DNA from: Psilocybe azurescens | Lineage: Eukaryota; Basidiomycota; Agaricomycetes; Agaricales; Agrocybaceae | DNA length: 64,000 bases | Direction of reading: 5' to 3' | NCBI GenBank assembly: GCA_023853785.1 | Contig: JAJIRX010000685.1 | Location: 62,001 to 126,000 of the forward strand | Shown here: positions 1 through 11,906 of the stretch, in pieces | How the letters are laid out: each line of letters begins with the position of its first letter | Position numbering within the stretch: the stretch's first letter is position 1 | Translations under genes and position numbers: made by a program | The notes under the pieces: model-generated | Databases searched by the model: none | Seen by the model: the letters and a program-made list of their open reading frames with translations, nothing else | What the model was told of the DNA's origin: nothing

Positions 1-781
1 ACGACGACGATGCACATCGCGACCAGACTGCAGGATTGATGTCTGGTCTCCAAAAACCAAGTAAAACCGAGGCAGCGCTGAGTTCTGCGGGTAATACGAT
101 TACCCAATTGTACCTTACATAGACAAGTAAGTTAGATGCATGGATCCACTCAATAACATCGTCAGAAAGCACCAGTAATTCCAACCCATAGTAAAAGAAA
201 AGGCCGGGTCCACAAAACGTTCTGCAAGTTTAATATGACCTCCTGGAATAGGCAAGTATGCAACCATCTCGCCCAATGAAAGCTGATGTTCTCGTGAGCG
301 ATATGAAGGATACACTTTTATGAAAGCGTACCATGACACAGAAACAAATGGAACCCATGGTCGTGTATCCCAGCAGTAAACCTAGAAAAAGAACCCGGAA
401 ATTAAAGAAGTTTTAGAGTATATTCGCTTCCTTCTCACCAACTGGGCCACCATTTGCAAGAGAGCCGGCTGTACCCAAGAAGAGACCTTGAAACGCAGAT
501 GTTTAGCGTTGAAGCCAAAGTTATATCGTCGTTATTAACCTGTTCCGATGACTCCACCTATACTGAAATGGCGAACGTCGTTCAGAAAGCGAGTTCTCCA
601 TCTTAAGGCGTAGCGCTCACCTTATCATAGCGATGTGACGGTTTTTCAACTGTCTAACGAGCTTCCGCTCTCCAGTAAGAGGGTCAATGTCATTGCGAAG
701 AGATTCTGTGTCTGAAGCATCGTGAATCTTTTGGCCGTCTTGGGCAATTCGGTCGTCGCTCTTTTCTTTCTCGATCGACAT
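1..781 (-). CDS. Amino acid permease (AAT/GAP1-type), N-terminal part, cut by window edge
   Basis: Plasma-membrane proton/amino acid symporter of the yeast amino acid transporter family; only the N-terminal part is here and the gene runs off the left edge. The ATG at 779-781 opens a charged cytosolic tail, followed by the family hallmark RHIAMIS-IGGVIGTGLFLGTAGSLANGG, split by two introns whose removal keeps frame (donors near 617 and 530). After a further intron comes SLGEMVAYLPIPGGHIKLAERFVDPAF and GWNYW, then, across an intron ending near 112, YNWVIVLPAELSAAS. These are TM1-TM3 and adjoining loops of fungal amino acid permeases. All exons read through without a frame break. Substrate range cannot be told from this part. 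The family call is firm; the exact start is inferred from the first Met before the conserved block. Confidence 0.9.
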
Positions 782-1288
782 AATGTCCAGTTGGGCGAGA
801 AAGAGGAAAGGAAGAAACAACATCCTTCCATGATGAACCAAGTTTTAATAGCAATCAGCGCCAGGTACAGTATACAACTGGGGTATTCGCGTCAAGCGGA
901 GGAATTTGGTACGTTGATCCGAGTAGGAAACGTAACAGACATATAGGTGGACCTGGTGGTTCATAGCCTCAGTAGAGTATGAACGAACGGGGCAATCAGC
1001 CTGTATGCTTCTGCCGGAACTACGACCAAACAATGATAAGTACGTACCTAATCTCAAGTTTGAGTACGCAAAAATTTTATAGGGTGATTTTCAGAATACG
1101 TGCCACGGTTGCCAGCTGTAGATAGTACATATTTACAGGGCTCACAGGCCTCCGGTAAAAGAGTTAAAGGTGTTCACAAATGGCGATGTCGTGTGATATT
1201 GAAAGAATCTATTTTTAGATGACATCCACATGTGCTGTAATGCTGATAAGAGACGGATGGAGAGCAAACCATAAAAAGAGGATAACGA
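782..1288. other. Intergenic, upstream of the amino acid permease
   Basis: About 0.5 kb between the permease start and the stop of the next minus-strand gene. Short open frames exist on both strands, but none resembles a protein and none is bordered by convincing splice sites. It presumably holds the permease promoter; no clear TATA element or palindrome was recognised. Confidence 0.5.
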
Positions 1289-2596
1289 TCAATCTAACGA
1301 GTGTATTAGACCATTCATCACTCGAACAACGGAGCGAAATGGAGGTGGTGCTGTCGCCAGCATCCTTTCGATTCGGATAATTGTCATCTCATCTGCATGG
1401 GCGCCTTTCATGGAGGTTTGGGGGTTGCCTGATCTTGGGGCAGAGCTTCGACAGGAACGAACTTGGTGTGAAATGTCAAGTCGGTCTTTGACTTTGTCAG
1501 ATCTCCGGGATTTGGAAAACGAGAGGTGTAGAAAAGGTTGCCATAACTTCAAAGGCCACTCGGACTCGGACTCTGTCTTAAGTCGTTTTGGGACTGGATG
1601 CTCTTGGCTTTCAGTAGACTTTCGCTTTTTGCCCCGTGCTTTGACAGAAAAAGCAAAGTCTCGAACAGCAACGAAGGGAAGCCTAGGAATAATGTTGTTC
1701 ATCTGAACAGAAGGGTCAACAGCGTTGTAAGGGACAAGCTCGGCAGCTGCAACAAGGGGTTCAGACTTCAGCATTCAGTCGGCAATGAATTGTTTGAAGA
1801 AAGGGCTAACCTGACTTCGCTTCATCATACTTCCTGGGAATTTCGCTCGTGGAAATACGCAGTTTCTTTTCCGGTGTTGAATGGGAGTGTTTAGGGGGGG
1901 AAGCTTCGGCAGGCTTAGTTGTAATGGTCTGTAGCTTCCAAGGTCTTTGCTTTTGAACAATGACATCCTTGATCGGAAAGTTGGATACTGGAGAGAAGTG
2001 ATTGGAAGACAGGTTCTTGAATAAAAAGAGCTATGTAAGTGGGTCACTGTCAAGCTTTTTTATACAGGACGTGTTCAAAGAGCACTCCGGGTCTACCTCT
2101 TCAATGATGCCCGTTGAAGATGGAGTTTTGTCAAGACACCAACTGGAAGTATGCCATCAACTGTATGTCTATACTTTTATAAGAGTACAACAACCTTTTG
2201 TTTAAGTATGAGAATGACCTGGCGCCGGCCTTTCTTGTCCTAATCGTTGTTGAGTAGTTTGGTTTACCTGAATACATAAATGGGATTCAAGACAAACTTA
2301 GGCTAGTATCCATAATAAAGCTCACGAGAGATGATAATCTCGTGATAATGGTGAATAGGGTGCCCGTTCAACCATTGTCAGGAACCAGAAGCTTTGAACA
2401 AAGGTGTATCATAGATGTGAGGGGGTTCTGCCGAAGGCACAGGGAGTTGGGGAAGAGGATCGCATCGTATAGCAACAGAAGGTAAGAATGGTGCATTCAA
2501 AGCCTGGAAGAACATGAACTCCGGATGCTCTGACAGTGCCATGGTCCTCGAAGTTGGTCCATTCGATGACTCTGCCAGGTTATGAGGTGCTTGCAT
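1289..2596 (-). CDS. Unrecognised multi-exon protein, disordered
   Basis: I do not recognise this gene. A minus-strand model can be built from the ATG at 2594-2596 (MQAPHNLAESSNGPTS) through at least four exons to the stop at 1289. A middle exon reads CLDKTPSSTGIIEEVDPE. The next, near 1990-1815, contains FPIKDVIVQKQRPWKLQ and STPEKKLRISTSEIPRKYDE. A 64-nt intron (GTTAGC to TTGCAG) then joins AAELVPYNAVDPSVQMNNII, and the last exon carries a basic patch RGKKRKSTES and KRLKTESESEW. The basic runs could be nuclear localisation signals. Without that intron the last exon is closed by an in-frame TGA at 1775. No catalytic motif or membrane segment is seen. The exon count and the 5' exon are uncertain. 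Confidence 0.4.
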
Positions 2597-3583
2597 CGTC
2601 AAGTTTGCGCAGGAAGACTAGTCGATGGTGAAAGGAAGAGATGGACTTCTGCATACGTTGACCATCTTATTATGCTATACAGATTGTCCTTGTATTGAAA
2701 GTGCAACGCCTGCTTGTATCTATTGGTAGAACACAAAGTAGTGCAGACTACTAAAAGAACAAGAATTGAATCAATATAATTTTAGAACAGTTTGGCCATC
2801 AATGACGACGATGGTCACGCGCACGCGGAATGTGGTCACGAACCTTTTCCCTAAGTCTTCCCAAAGTCTTCCGTCCGGGTGCACTGATGCAACACTGATG
2901 ATGCGCATGCAGTTTCTGCTTATTCTTGACACTTGCTACCTTCAAGTTTCAACATGTGGGATCATCAAATGACCTTTTATCCAGAATCTTTGAACCTGTG
3001 GAAACTTCGCCAGCACATCCGTCTTTCTTCTCTACTGGCAAAAGGGAACGTATAACAATGTGATTTCCCGCGTCTGGCAAGCGTATGGGGCCTACTATTC
3101 CACCAGCCATTATTCATATGCATTTAATCACACACACATCCCAGAAAAATCCAGTATGTAGACTGGTTTCGGAAACCTTTAGGCTTGACTCAAGGCGGGG
3201 TCAGTTGAGGCTTCACTCATCAGACGATATGATCCCTGAAGTCACGCCAAAAACACTATCAAGCAATTAAACGGAAGAAGAAACCCAAAATTTAAAATTG
3301 CCACTCTGCTGAACCTCGGCGTTTCTGGTATCATGTACTTCTTTGTGGCCATGCGATATTGCGAAGTGGATTTCGCTGGTGGTCTCCTGTGCTATCTAGA
3401 ACAGTTCGTTGAGGTTCAAGTAATGAACCGTCGCTATTTCTCCGGATGCGAGGGGCGGCTCACGCTTCAATCTCGGGAAGGGTGAATTTGTTTGTTGCGA
3501 CAGTATGCGATTTGTCGTCGTATATAAACCGGTAAATTATTTTCAACTTAGGGTACATAATTGACCGCCTAATTTCTTTCACC
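2597..3583. other. Intergenic; promoter of the GH74 gene at its right end
   Basis: Nearly 1 kb between the unrecognised minus-strand gene and GH74. I see no coding structure in it. At 3521-3528 lies TATATAAA, 56 bp before the GH74 start codon, a good TATA position for a strongly induced plant-cell-wall-degrading enzyme gene. The sequence around the start (ACCATGG) is also a strong initiation context. Confidence 0.6.
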
Positions 3584-6500
3584 ATGGCGAAGCGCCAGTT
3601 TGTTGCAGTAATCATTGCTGCTGCTCTTTCGCCACTCGTCCATGCCGTTTCTTCTCAGGCATACTCTTGGAAAAATGTCAAAATCGGTGGTGGAGGTGGC
3701 TTTGTACCTGGTATTGTCTTCAACCCATCGCAAAAGGTGACGAATTAGGAACAGAAATATCACTTAACTTTCTTAACCAATTTTTAACGTCAGGGTCTTG
3801 CCTTTGCTCGGACTGACATAGGTGGTGCATATAAACTCAACTCTGACGATTCTTGGACACCTTTACTCGACTTTGCGGATAACGCACGCTGGAATTACTG
3901 GGGTGTTGACGCTTTGGCTACTGATCCTGTCCAGACAAATCGACTATACCTGGTAGGCAATATGATCCATTCATTGTCTGGAACCAAGATTAACATGATC
4001 TTTATAGGCTACTGGGATGTACACGAATTCGTGGGATCCAAATAACGGACAAATTTTAATCTCGACAGATATGGGAGCAACATTCACTCCATCGCCATTA
4101 CCTTTCAAAGTAGGGGGAAATATGCCAGGCCGTGGGATGTAAGCTCGTTATAATTTTTTCGGTTGTTTCGTACAAGACTTTGAACTAATGTTAAATTTCA
4201 TAAGGGGAGAAGTAGGTGACTACCAAACTTTGATACATTTACTTGATCAGTACGCATAGCGCCTTGCCATTGACCCAAACAACAATAGTATTTTGTTTTT
4301 TGGCGCTCGCAGTGGAAATGGCCTTTGGAAGTCGATCAACTTTGGGAGCACCTGGACAAAGGTCTCGAGCTTCACAAGCACGGGTTGGTCGAACATCTCG
4401 AATTGTAACTAAGTTGATGTCTTTATTTTGCTCATTAGGCACATATGTCGCGGATCCTACCGATTCCAGTGGATACAACAGTGACAAAATTGGTTTGCTT
4501 CATTGTACTATTATTGTACTATCAATTGTTGAACTGATAGAGTAGGAATTGCGTGGGTCACTTTTGACAAAACTTCCGGAGTATCGGGTACTGCCACTCC
4601 GAGAATCTTCGTCGGTGTTGCTAATCAGGGCACAAATAATGTTTTTGTCACCAATGACGGTGGCAGCACCTGTAAGTTTTTATTATAGGTGTGTGATAGA
4701 GTCTTCTTACTCAGCGAGCTTTGGAAGGGTCCGCTGTTACTGGCCAAAACACGACATTCTTACCTCACAAAGGTGTTTTGTCCCCTTCAGAAAAAGTTCT
4801 TTATGTGTCATATTCTGACGGAGCGGGTCCTGTGAGTGCCAAAGTATCAGTCCTTTCAATCAAGCTAATCCTTTGGGTCCAGTATGACGGTACTCTGGGT
4901 TCCATATACAAATACAACATCACCTCTAGTGTCTGTAAGTCATATCGTGGCACCGTATACCGCCAAACACTAAGGGAATTTTCTCCACAGGGACCGATAT
5001 AACCCCTGTATCGGGCGGTGACCTGTACTTTGGCTTCGGTGGAGTAGCAGTCGATCTTCAGAGGCCCGGTACTTTGATGGTTGCAGCACTGAACTCATGG
5101 TGGCCCGATGGCCAAATATTCCGCTCCACGGACAGCGGTGCTTCGTGGTCTCCACTTTGGGCATGGGCCAGTTACCCCGATTTGAATAAATATTATGGAT
5201 ATTCCGACGCCCTTGCCCCATGGCTAGGCCCGAACAATCTTGTTACCACACTTGGAACTCTTCAAATCGGATGGATGATGGAATGTACGTTATTCATTCT
5301 AAGGTGCTTCGTTTGTCTGAAATTTTAGCCCTGGCTATTGATCCCTTCGATTCCAATCATTGGCTTTATGGCACTGGGGCAACTATACAGGGCGGTCATG
5401 ACCTCCTCAAGGTTTGCACTTTGTTCAGACGTATCACCTACCACATAGACAGTAAACCCTTTCTTAGTGGGATACAACCCATAATGTCACAATCAAATCT
5501 TTGGCCGACGGAATCGAGAGACCTCAGTCCAAGGACTGATATCTCCTCCTTCTGGCCCATCTCTTCTCTCTGCGGTCGGAGATATAGGAGGTATTATCCG
5601 TATATCTTTATTATAATTTGCATTGAGCAATTTAACTAGGTTTTACCCATGTTTCCTTGACCAGTGCACCAGCGACGGGCTTCGTAAATCCAACATGGCC
5701 AACAACTGCTGATCTCGATTTTGCAGGAAATAAACCCACCAATATCGTTCGCATAGGCACTGGTGACAGGTATATTGTACCATTGATTGCTTGCTTTTAG
5801 TTGTTGACTTTAAAAATAGCTCTACTGGAAAACAAGTTGCGCTTTCGACAGACTCGGGTGCTACTTGGTGAGTAATGAGTGGATGGCGCTCAAACGAATC
5901 CAGTTGACTTGAGTTGAAAGGTCGCAAGACTATGGGGCCGCTGACAATGTGACCAGTACGTGCATATCCGTTGCCGTGAACAACTTTTCTGTACTGACCT
6001 ATCGTAGATGGCAAGGTAGCACTTTCTGCGGACGGTGATACTGTTCTTTGGCGTACTGGTGGAAATGGCGTGCTAGTTTCTCAGTTTACTAACGCATTTA
6101 TTGCGGTCCCTTCACTACCTTCCGGATGCTGCTATTGCATCCGACAAGAAAAACAACAGTATCTTTTATGGCGCATCAGGGCATCCTTCTTTTTGTCAAC
6201 GGATGGAGGCAAGACCTTCACTGCCAAGGGATCTTTGGGGTCTTCCACATCGCCTGCCAAAATCGTTGTCAATCCAGGAGTGACCGGCGATGTCTGGGTT
6301 TCGACTGACAAGGGCCTTTTCCATTCCACTGATTCTGGAACCTCATTTTCAACCATTGCTGGAGTTTCTCAAGCTTGGGCAATTGCTCTAGGGGCTCCAG
6401 CAAAAACGGGGGATATCCCGCTATTTTTGCTGCTGCCAACGTTGGGGGTGTTGGCTACTTCAGGTCCGACGACCAAGGTGCAAATTGGGTCCAGATTAAC

Positions 6501-7061
6501 GATGCGAGTCATGGATTTGGCTCAGCTTCTTCTAATTGTCTCACTGCCGATCCACGCATCTACGGCCGGTCAGCTTATACGCCCAGTTTGCTATGTTCTA
6601 GAAACTCACCTATATTACAGAGTGTACATTGGAACGAACGGTCGAGGCATTTTCTACGGCGATGCTGCCGGTGTAGCTCCTGCACCCACCTCAACTTCAT
6701 CCTCAACTGTTTCATCTACTCCTGCAACGTCTACAACGAAGAGTACGACTACTAAAACTGCGTCTTCGACCAAGACGACCTCTACCGGTTCAACGACAAA
6801 ATCATCGTCAACAACTTCCAGTAGCCCAACATCCACTTCCGTTGTTTCTGCATATGGACAATGTGGAGGTATGTTTACTATACCGTATACCAAGAAATCG
6901 CGTTCTAACCAATTTACATTAGGGACAAACTGGACTGGAGGAACACAATGTGTCTCTGGGTTCACGTGTACATACAGTAACGCATGTAAGTGTTGATTAC
7001 TGTCTCGAATTAACTATATCTGACACACTCTTTAGTTTATTCGCAGTGCATTCCGTCTTGA
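3584..7061 (+). CDS. GH74 xyloglucan-specific endo-beta-1,4-glucanase with C-terminal CBM1
   Basis: Secreted xyloglucanase that cleaves the beta-1,4-glucan backbone of xyloglucan. Seen here: a signal peptide (MAKRQFVAVIIAAALSPLVHA); the paired beta-propellers of GH74 with the FARTDIGGAYK block near the N-terminus and SADGDTVLW in the second half, where family GH74 places its catalytic aspartates; repeated sialidase-like STD-G-T-F/W turns; a Ser/Thr linker from about 6680; and a fungal cellulose-binding CBM1 from 6841 (YGQCGG, then NWTGGTQCVSGFTC, ending YSQCIPS). It has over ten short introns. One pair flanks a 7-nt exon at 4205-4211. The frame is broken near 5518, 6127, 6182 and 6408-6412 relative to the family pattern, so as written the gene does not give a full enzyme unless these are sequence errors. 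Confidence 0.92.
4205..4211 (+). other. 7-nt micro-exon of the GH74 gene
   Basis: The preceding exon ends CGTGGGAT before GTAAGC at about 4139, and the next begins CGCCTTGCC at 4260. Only the seven bases GGGAGAA, preceded by an AG at 4203-4204 and followed by GTAGGTG, restore the conserved GH74 string RGMGERLAIDPNN in frame. The second flanking intron is 4212-4259 (48 nt). Confidence 0.8.
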
Positions 7062-7240
7062 ATGCGTTCGGTTGTCTGTTTAAGTAGCCATTAAATATTG
7101 CTATTGATTGTAAATGTGAAATCGTACTAGCAAAATTGCTTTCCTGTAAAATAATTGTCTGCTCAGCCATATCTCGAAATGACCTGCTTTGCAATCGCAT
7201 ACAAGTTAAGTTTGAGTTAAGTTGAAGCCTGCCAATGAAA

Positions 7241-7252
7241 CACGTGACGTCA
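7241..7252. promoter_or_regulatory. Overlapping E-box and CRE-like palindromes upstream of TVP23
   Basis: CACGTGACGTCA combines CACGTG (7241-7246) with TGACGTCA (7245-7252), 55 bp before the TVP23 start codon. CACGTG is the core bound by Cbf1-type bHLH factors and TGACGTCA by bZIP ATF/CREB factors in fungi. Binding here is inferred from sequence only. Confidence 0.45.
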
Positions 7253-7306
7253 ACACCACGCATGCGTAGAACGACAGCACTATAACCATGGTCATTAGAA
7301 ACGACG

Positions 7307-8591
7307 ATGAGCGCGTCACAACCGCTGCTTGACACAATCGAAGCTGACGAGCCCAATGTCCCTCCCGTTGGTAATATCAGCTCTACACAATCTAAAAATG
7401 CCAGAGCACCTGTGGTCCTAACGCCTACAACGCGCACCACACACCAAATGGCGACTACGGAAGGTGATGCAGAATCAGGTTAGAACTTGCTTTATGGTAT
7501 TCCAGCAGAAACATTTGTATTGACGGAAAAACACTCTTAGGCATAGGAGCTATATTCCGCCAAGTGAGCTTGAACCATTTTATGACGAAGGAACGAGTTT
7601 GAACACTTCGTTTCCAGTCCGCCCATCCACTTGCACTTTTCTTCTTGTATTTCTTCCGCATCGCTGCCATCACAGTCTATATCCTTTCCGGACTGTTCAT
7701 TAACAATTATGTGCTATCGGTGAGTTACTACATCTATCCGTCAATGTAATGTCTAAATCCTAGCAGACTGTGATTGTTGTTGTTCTTTTGGCAATGGATT
7801 TCTGGAATTGTCGGGTAGGATTTACATGAATTTACATCTCAATAAACGGCTGAAACTCTTTCAGAATGTGTCTGGTCGAACACTGGTCGGACTGCGGTTC
7901 TGGAACCAGGTCCGTCGTTTAAATTTGAAGCAGCAGAGAGCTGGTTCTTAACAAAGTTATCATGGACAGGTCGACGAGGACGGGGAAAGCTATTGGGTCT
8001 TCGAAAGCCGTGATGTAGCCAATTTATCTTCCTGTATCACGGGTCATACTCACCCTTCCACAGCCTTCAAGACCGGCCAACCCAGTGGATTCGAGGCGCG
8101 TATTCGTACATCTCATTAATTAAAAAGTCTGTCAACTCATGTATTGCTTTATTTTTAGGATGTTCTGGGTATGCATCAAATCTCCAAAGTCGATTCATGT
8201 ACTAACATATAATAGATTGCGCTGTATGTTTTCCCTGCGCTATGGGCCGCCCTCCTTATAGTTTCCTTTGTGAAACTTGGCTTCTCGTGAGCAACTCACA
8301 TAGCATGTTTATTTACAAAATTCTGACCTGTCCAACCAAGATTCATACCCATTATTGTCCTTGCTCTCGTTTTCAACATCACCAACGTTATCGGGTTTAC
8401 ATACGCGTAAGTTCTGCTTGCTGTATAATTCTGATTTCCCAACTTACTTTGGGCACAGCGACCGGGACGCGAAACAGAGATGGGCCAACACAGTTGGAGG
8501 CAGCTGGAGTCTTGGACTCGGTGGCATTGGCGGTCAGCTTCTCACTGGTGCGGTGAAGAACGGCGTAGGAAGAGTCTTTGGATCCAAATAA
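7307..8591 (+). CDS. TVP23: Golgi membrane protein Tvp23
   Basis: Small Golgi/late-Golgi membrane protein implicated in vesicular trafficking. The start [10 protein letters not shown] at 7307 is the first ATG in frame with the conserved part. After two short introns come [69 protein letters not shown] and VFESRD, then the last helices and the C-terminal [10 protein letters not shown] and GVGRVFG motif, the standard TVP23 order with four membrane segments. At least six introns interrupt it and no frame break is found. The intron after PVDSR appears to use a GC donor (GCGCGT at about 8095), since any GT donor there breaks the frame before MFWIALYVFP. Family assignment is firm; the start exon is inferred. 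Confidence 0.9.
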
Positions 8592-9237
8592 TGATTGTGC
8601 AACATACCCCCATACATATCATGTACTTAATTTAATCAGTATTGCCCACCATGGGTACGCGGCAGGAAGACAAAAATAAAACACGGGTGTGTATGAGAGA
8701 GAGAAAACAGAACTGCGTATTCATCCACAACATCCAGTGCGCGGCGGGGCTGGGCATGTGCATCCCTACTGTACACCATACATACATACGGAAGACCAAG
8801 ACACGAAAAAAAAAACCACAAAAAGCCTTGCAAGAGACAATTGAATGGATTGAGAAAATGCTATGAATGCAGGACAGAATCCAATCGAATGAGTTTAAGA
8901 AAAGCAATGCAACAAATCCCGGTCCAAAAGTGAAAACAGAAAAAAATCCAACATCCAATGGAGAAGAGAAAATGCAAAGAAGAGCTACAAGATTTGTGAA
9001 TGCGGAACAAGAACTATTGTGTAGAAAGGTCCAAAGGCCGTGGAAGCAGAGAACCACATCCACAGGCAATGAGAGCCACATGTATGAAGAATAAACAAAA
9101 AGCAATAAGATATGGTCGCATAGAACAACATATAGGCGGGTTTCAACGTCGTCGTTCGTCATCATAGCATGAGCGGCCGAATATCATAGATAATGTGGTT
9201 TGAAATTTTTGTTTTTTGAAATTTTTATTTTTTGGTT
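8592..9237. other. Intergenic between convergent genes, A-rich and low complexity
   Basis: About 650 bp separate the TVP23 stop and the phosphatase stop on the opposite strand. The plus strand is rich in purines with many short A runs. Long open frames cross it on both strands (for example 8632-9165 on the minus strand), but their composition is that of biased noncoding DNA. It probably holds both 3' untranslated ends. Confidence 0.55.
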
Positions 9238-11450
9238 TCACTCGAGGCCGACATATCCGCGCACATCCACTTTAGAAAATGCGACAGTGGGGGTGGGTGG
9301 TGCGCCAAATCCAATGAATGACCGTGTACGGCCTTTCGAGCGGAAAGTTGATACCCGAGGCGTTGACAGGCTGGGAAACGGTACAGATCCACCAAAACTG
9401 GATGTCAATGTCATAGTAGAAGGCGTGCGAGTCGTTAACGTGGGCGAGGGCGGGAAGACAAACAGCGTCTGCGAGGGCGTGAACACGGCTGCAACATCGG
9501 TCGAGCTGCTGGACGACGCCCTGCGCAGGACGCTGTTTCGAAGATGCAGTGGTGGGGGGATGAGCTTGCGTGACTCGGCCCGCTGGCGGACAGGCGGGAG
9601 TGGGAGGTTGGTCTTTACAGGTGGCTGTTGCGGTGGGGGCGGACCGGGTTGCTCGTCCGTGTCAATGACAAGAGTCACGGGAGAAGACGGGACCATTGGG
9701 AGCAGACTGAGCCCCATTGGGCGAGGTTTGCCTCTCGGTTTGGGCCGTGGAACCTCAAACGTGGAGCGGAAAGCCGTTTTAGGCGGAGGGGGATATTGAA
9801 CGATGATTTCCAAACTGGCGCTGAGGGCGGGGGGCCGCGCGGTGGCTAAGCCATGCAATGTCATGAGAGATGGGTTGCGAGGGGTAGCATCATGTTCCTC
9901 CTCCTCTGGAGACGAAGTCACAGTTGACGATGCCTCTAGCAGACTTTGCCTACTTTCAGAGTCGAATCCGCCTCCAGTGCCCAACAGTTCTTGCTCTTCG
10001 TCTTCCTCGACGAGGTCTTCGCTCCAGACACTCTTGTTGGTTTGATTGCTCGCAACGGAACCTGTGCGCTTGCGGGAGCCATAGCGACTTCTCCACGCAG
10101 GCCCCATGCCGATACCCGACCCCGTCGAACTGATGGAAGAGGCCGAAGACTTTCGAGCGACAATCCGGTCCTCCATAGCCTTGTCCAGAGCTTTCGCCTC
10201 TTGCATGACGAGATTACTTTCTCGCTCATCGGCTTCGGTATCCGAAGCGTCCTCGAGCATTTGACGACGACGACCCCATTCCTCTTCGTCGTCCGAGGAA
10301 CCGTCCGAATCTGGCGGTGATCCCTTGTCTCCGCGTAGCTTTTTCTCGTATTCCAAAAGTTGATAAATTAGACTTGAATGAGAAAGGATTAGGATAAGGA
10401 TAGATAAGGAAATGAGGAACGTACGACATGTTCGGTCCAACGTGTGGACTTTTTCCTTAACAAATGAATATGCGCCTTGCATACCCGGTAACGCCCACAC
10501 TTCTGGTGGGACAGACGTGTGACGTTCTGCAGCAGCCCTCATGACGAGGGCGATCACCATTGTTGCAGATCGAGAGATGCCGCATTGACAACTTAATCGT
10601 TGATGAGTAAGAATTCAATGATTGATGTGGTATAATGGGAAACGCACTGGATTAAACAGCCTTCGCCTCGATTGAGGGCAGCATCAGCAAAAGCCATGCC
10701 AGCCTTGAAACCTTGGTCGACGAGATTTTGCTGTCCATGAGACCACTGCAACTTGAGGTAGTGCATTGCGGGTCTTCCACTCGAAAGATGGGCCGGGTAA
10801 TACGTAGGGTCGGCCTGCGCATGCCGGTCTCTGAAGTTTGGGGTTGATGCGGCGAGACGCAGCGGGGTGTTGGCTGTCGAGCTGTCGAAGGGCAAAATGA
10901 CCTCCTTGGCGACATTGAGAATGGATTTGATGCCACGCTCTAAAAGACCCTTCCAGTCGCGGGCGTTGTCTTCTGAGCCGATCCAGATACCTGGGATAAC
11001 CTGGATGGGGCCGTCCGAGTAAGGGACGGATTCGGAACCGCCGTCTTCTTCTTTACGGTGAAGCAGAGAAGCGGTTGGGGTTGCAGCGGGGAGGGAGATG
11101 ACGGAGGGTCTGCGGGGTCTCTCTGGACGAATAGGACTCTGTGCTGGGGCGGGAGAGTGGGGCTGTTGTAGTTGTTGTGGCAGAGACAGGATTGATTCTG
11201 AGGACTGGGGGGAGGGGCTGAGAAGGGTGAGAGATAGTTTTTTCATATTTTTCCTAGAGGACCTGTCTGTAGCTGTGGTATGAAAAGGGGGATAGTCTGA
11301 ATCTGCAGAAGAAAGAGTAGAAGAGTCAGAGTCGCCGAGAGCGATGGCTATTTGTTGGACTGGGGCGGGGGCCTGGATGCGCAAGGAGGTGGCCATGCCT
11401 TTTCGCCGGGGAGGCCCAGTGATGGCTACGGACTGCGGCGACGACTGCAT
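9238..11450 (-). CDS. MSG5: Dual-specificity MAP kinase phosphatase, Msg5-like
   Basis: Predicted to dephosphorylate Thr and Tyr in the activation loop of MAP kinases, as Msg5 and Pmp1 do in yeasts. The catalytic signature HCQCGISRSATMV is seen, split by an intron between the codon of the catalytic-loop His and Cys (about 10590-10650), with IWIGSEDNARDW and ILNVAKEV upstream in the domain. The N-terminal 200 residues are Ser/Pro-rich with AT-hook-like basic pairs; the C-terminal 330 residues are long, acidic then Pro-rich and disordered, beyond the usual size of a bare DSP domain. Start MQSSPQSVAI at 11450 is chosen over non-ATG extensions. The conserved string SPHVGPNMSLIYQLLEYE is only recovered if the A run at 10450-10454 (T on the plus strand) gains one base. 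Confidence 0.85.
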
Positions 11451-11906
11451 GCCCACGACCAGCGTGAACGAGAGAAAAATGGAAATAAAAGAAAATAAGA
11501 AAAAGAGATAAGTAGCGCAGAACGTGGTGCGAGAGAGAGATACAACAGGCACGTGCTTGTTCAACATATCTCAACAAAGTCCGTTCTCACTCGGTGACAT
11601 TCACAGTATGTACTATACTCGGTGACATATACATACTAGCCTGTACATGTATTATAGTAATACTCTGGGTTATTCATTCACTTCCCCAAATTAGGGTCCA
11701 GACTTGTTCCCGATCCATTTAAAATGCCCAACAAATACCAACTCGCTTTTCTCGCCTCTTTCTTCTCCGCCTTTTTCGCCCTTGTCTTCATCTCCCGCTA
11801 CATCGGCGCAGTGCTCAAGGAGGCAGGCTACGAGATATCCAACATCATCCTCATAGGTCTCCCCAACCATCCTGACACGAAACAGCCGCCTGTATTCCAT
11901 TCTAAA
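11451..11906. promoter_or_regulatory. Divergent promoter region MSG5 / CBR1 with one E-box
   Basis: The region lies between opposed start codons. CACGTG sits at 11550-11555, 100 bp upstream of the phosphatase start. A second ATG at 11724 opens a 61-codon extension of the reductase frame, which I treat as 5' leader, though it could be an alternative longer N-terminus. Confidence 0.4.

Noticed and set aside
1775..1777. In-frame TGA as sign of stop-codon readthrough or pseudogene
   Set aside because: A 64-nt GT-AG intron covering the stop joins better protein-like frames.
3584..7061. GH74 as a plain pseudogene
   Set aside because: The same type of one-base run error hits essential genes throughout the window, so decay specific to GH74 is not supported.
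8632..9165. 177-codon minus-strand open frame after TVP23
   Set aside because: Low complexity, Leu/Phe/Cys-biased complement of a purine-rich strand, between two convergent 3' ends; no splice or family evidence.
9200..9799. Gly/Arg-rich plus-strand open frame
   Set aside because: Exact shadow of the Pro-rich C-terminal exon of the phosphatase.
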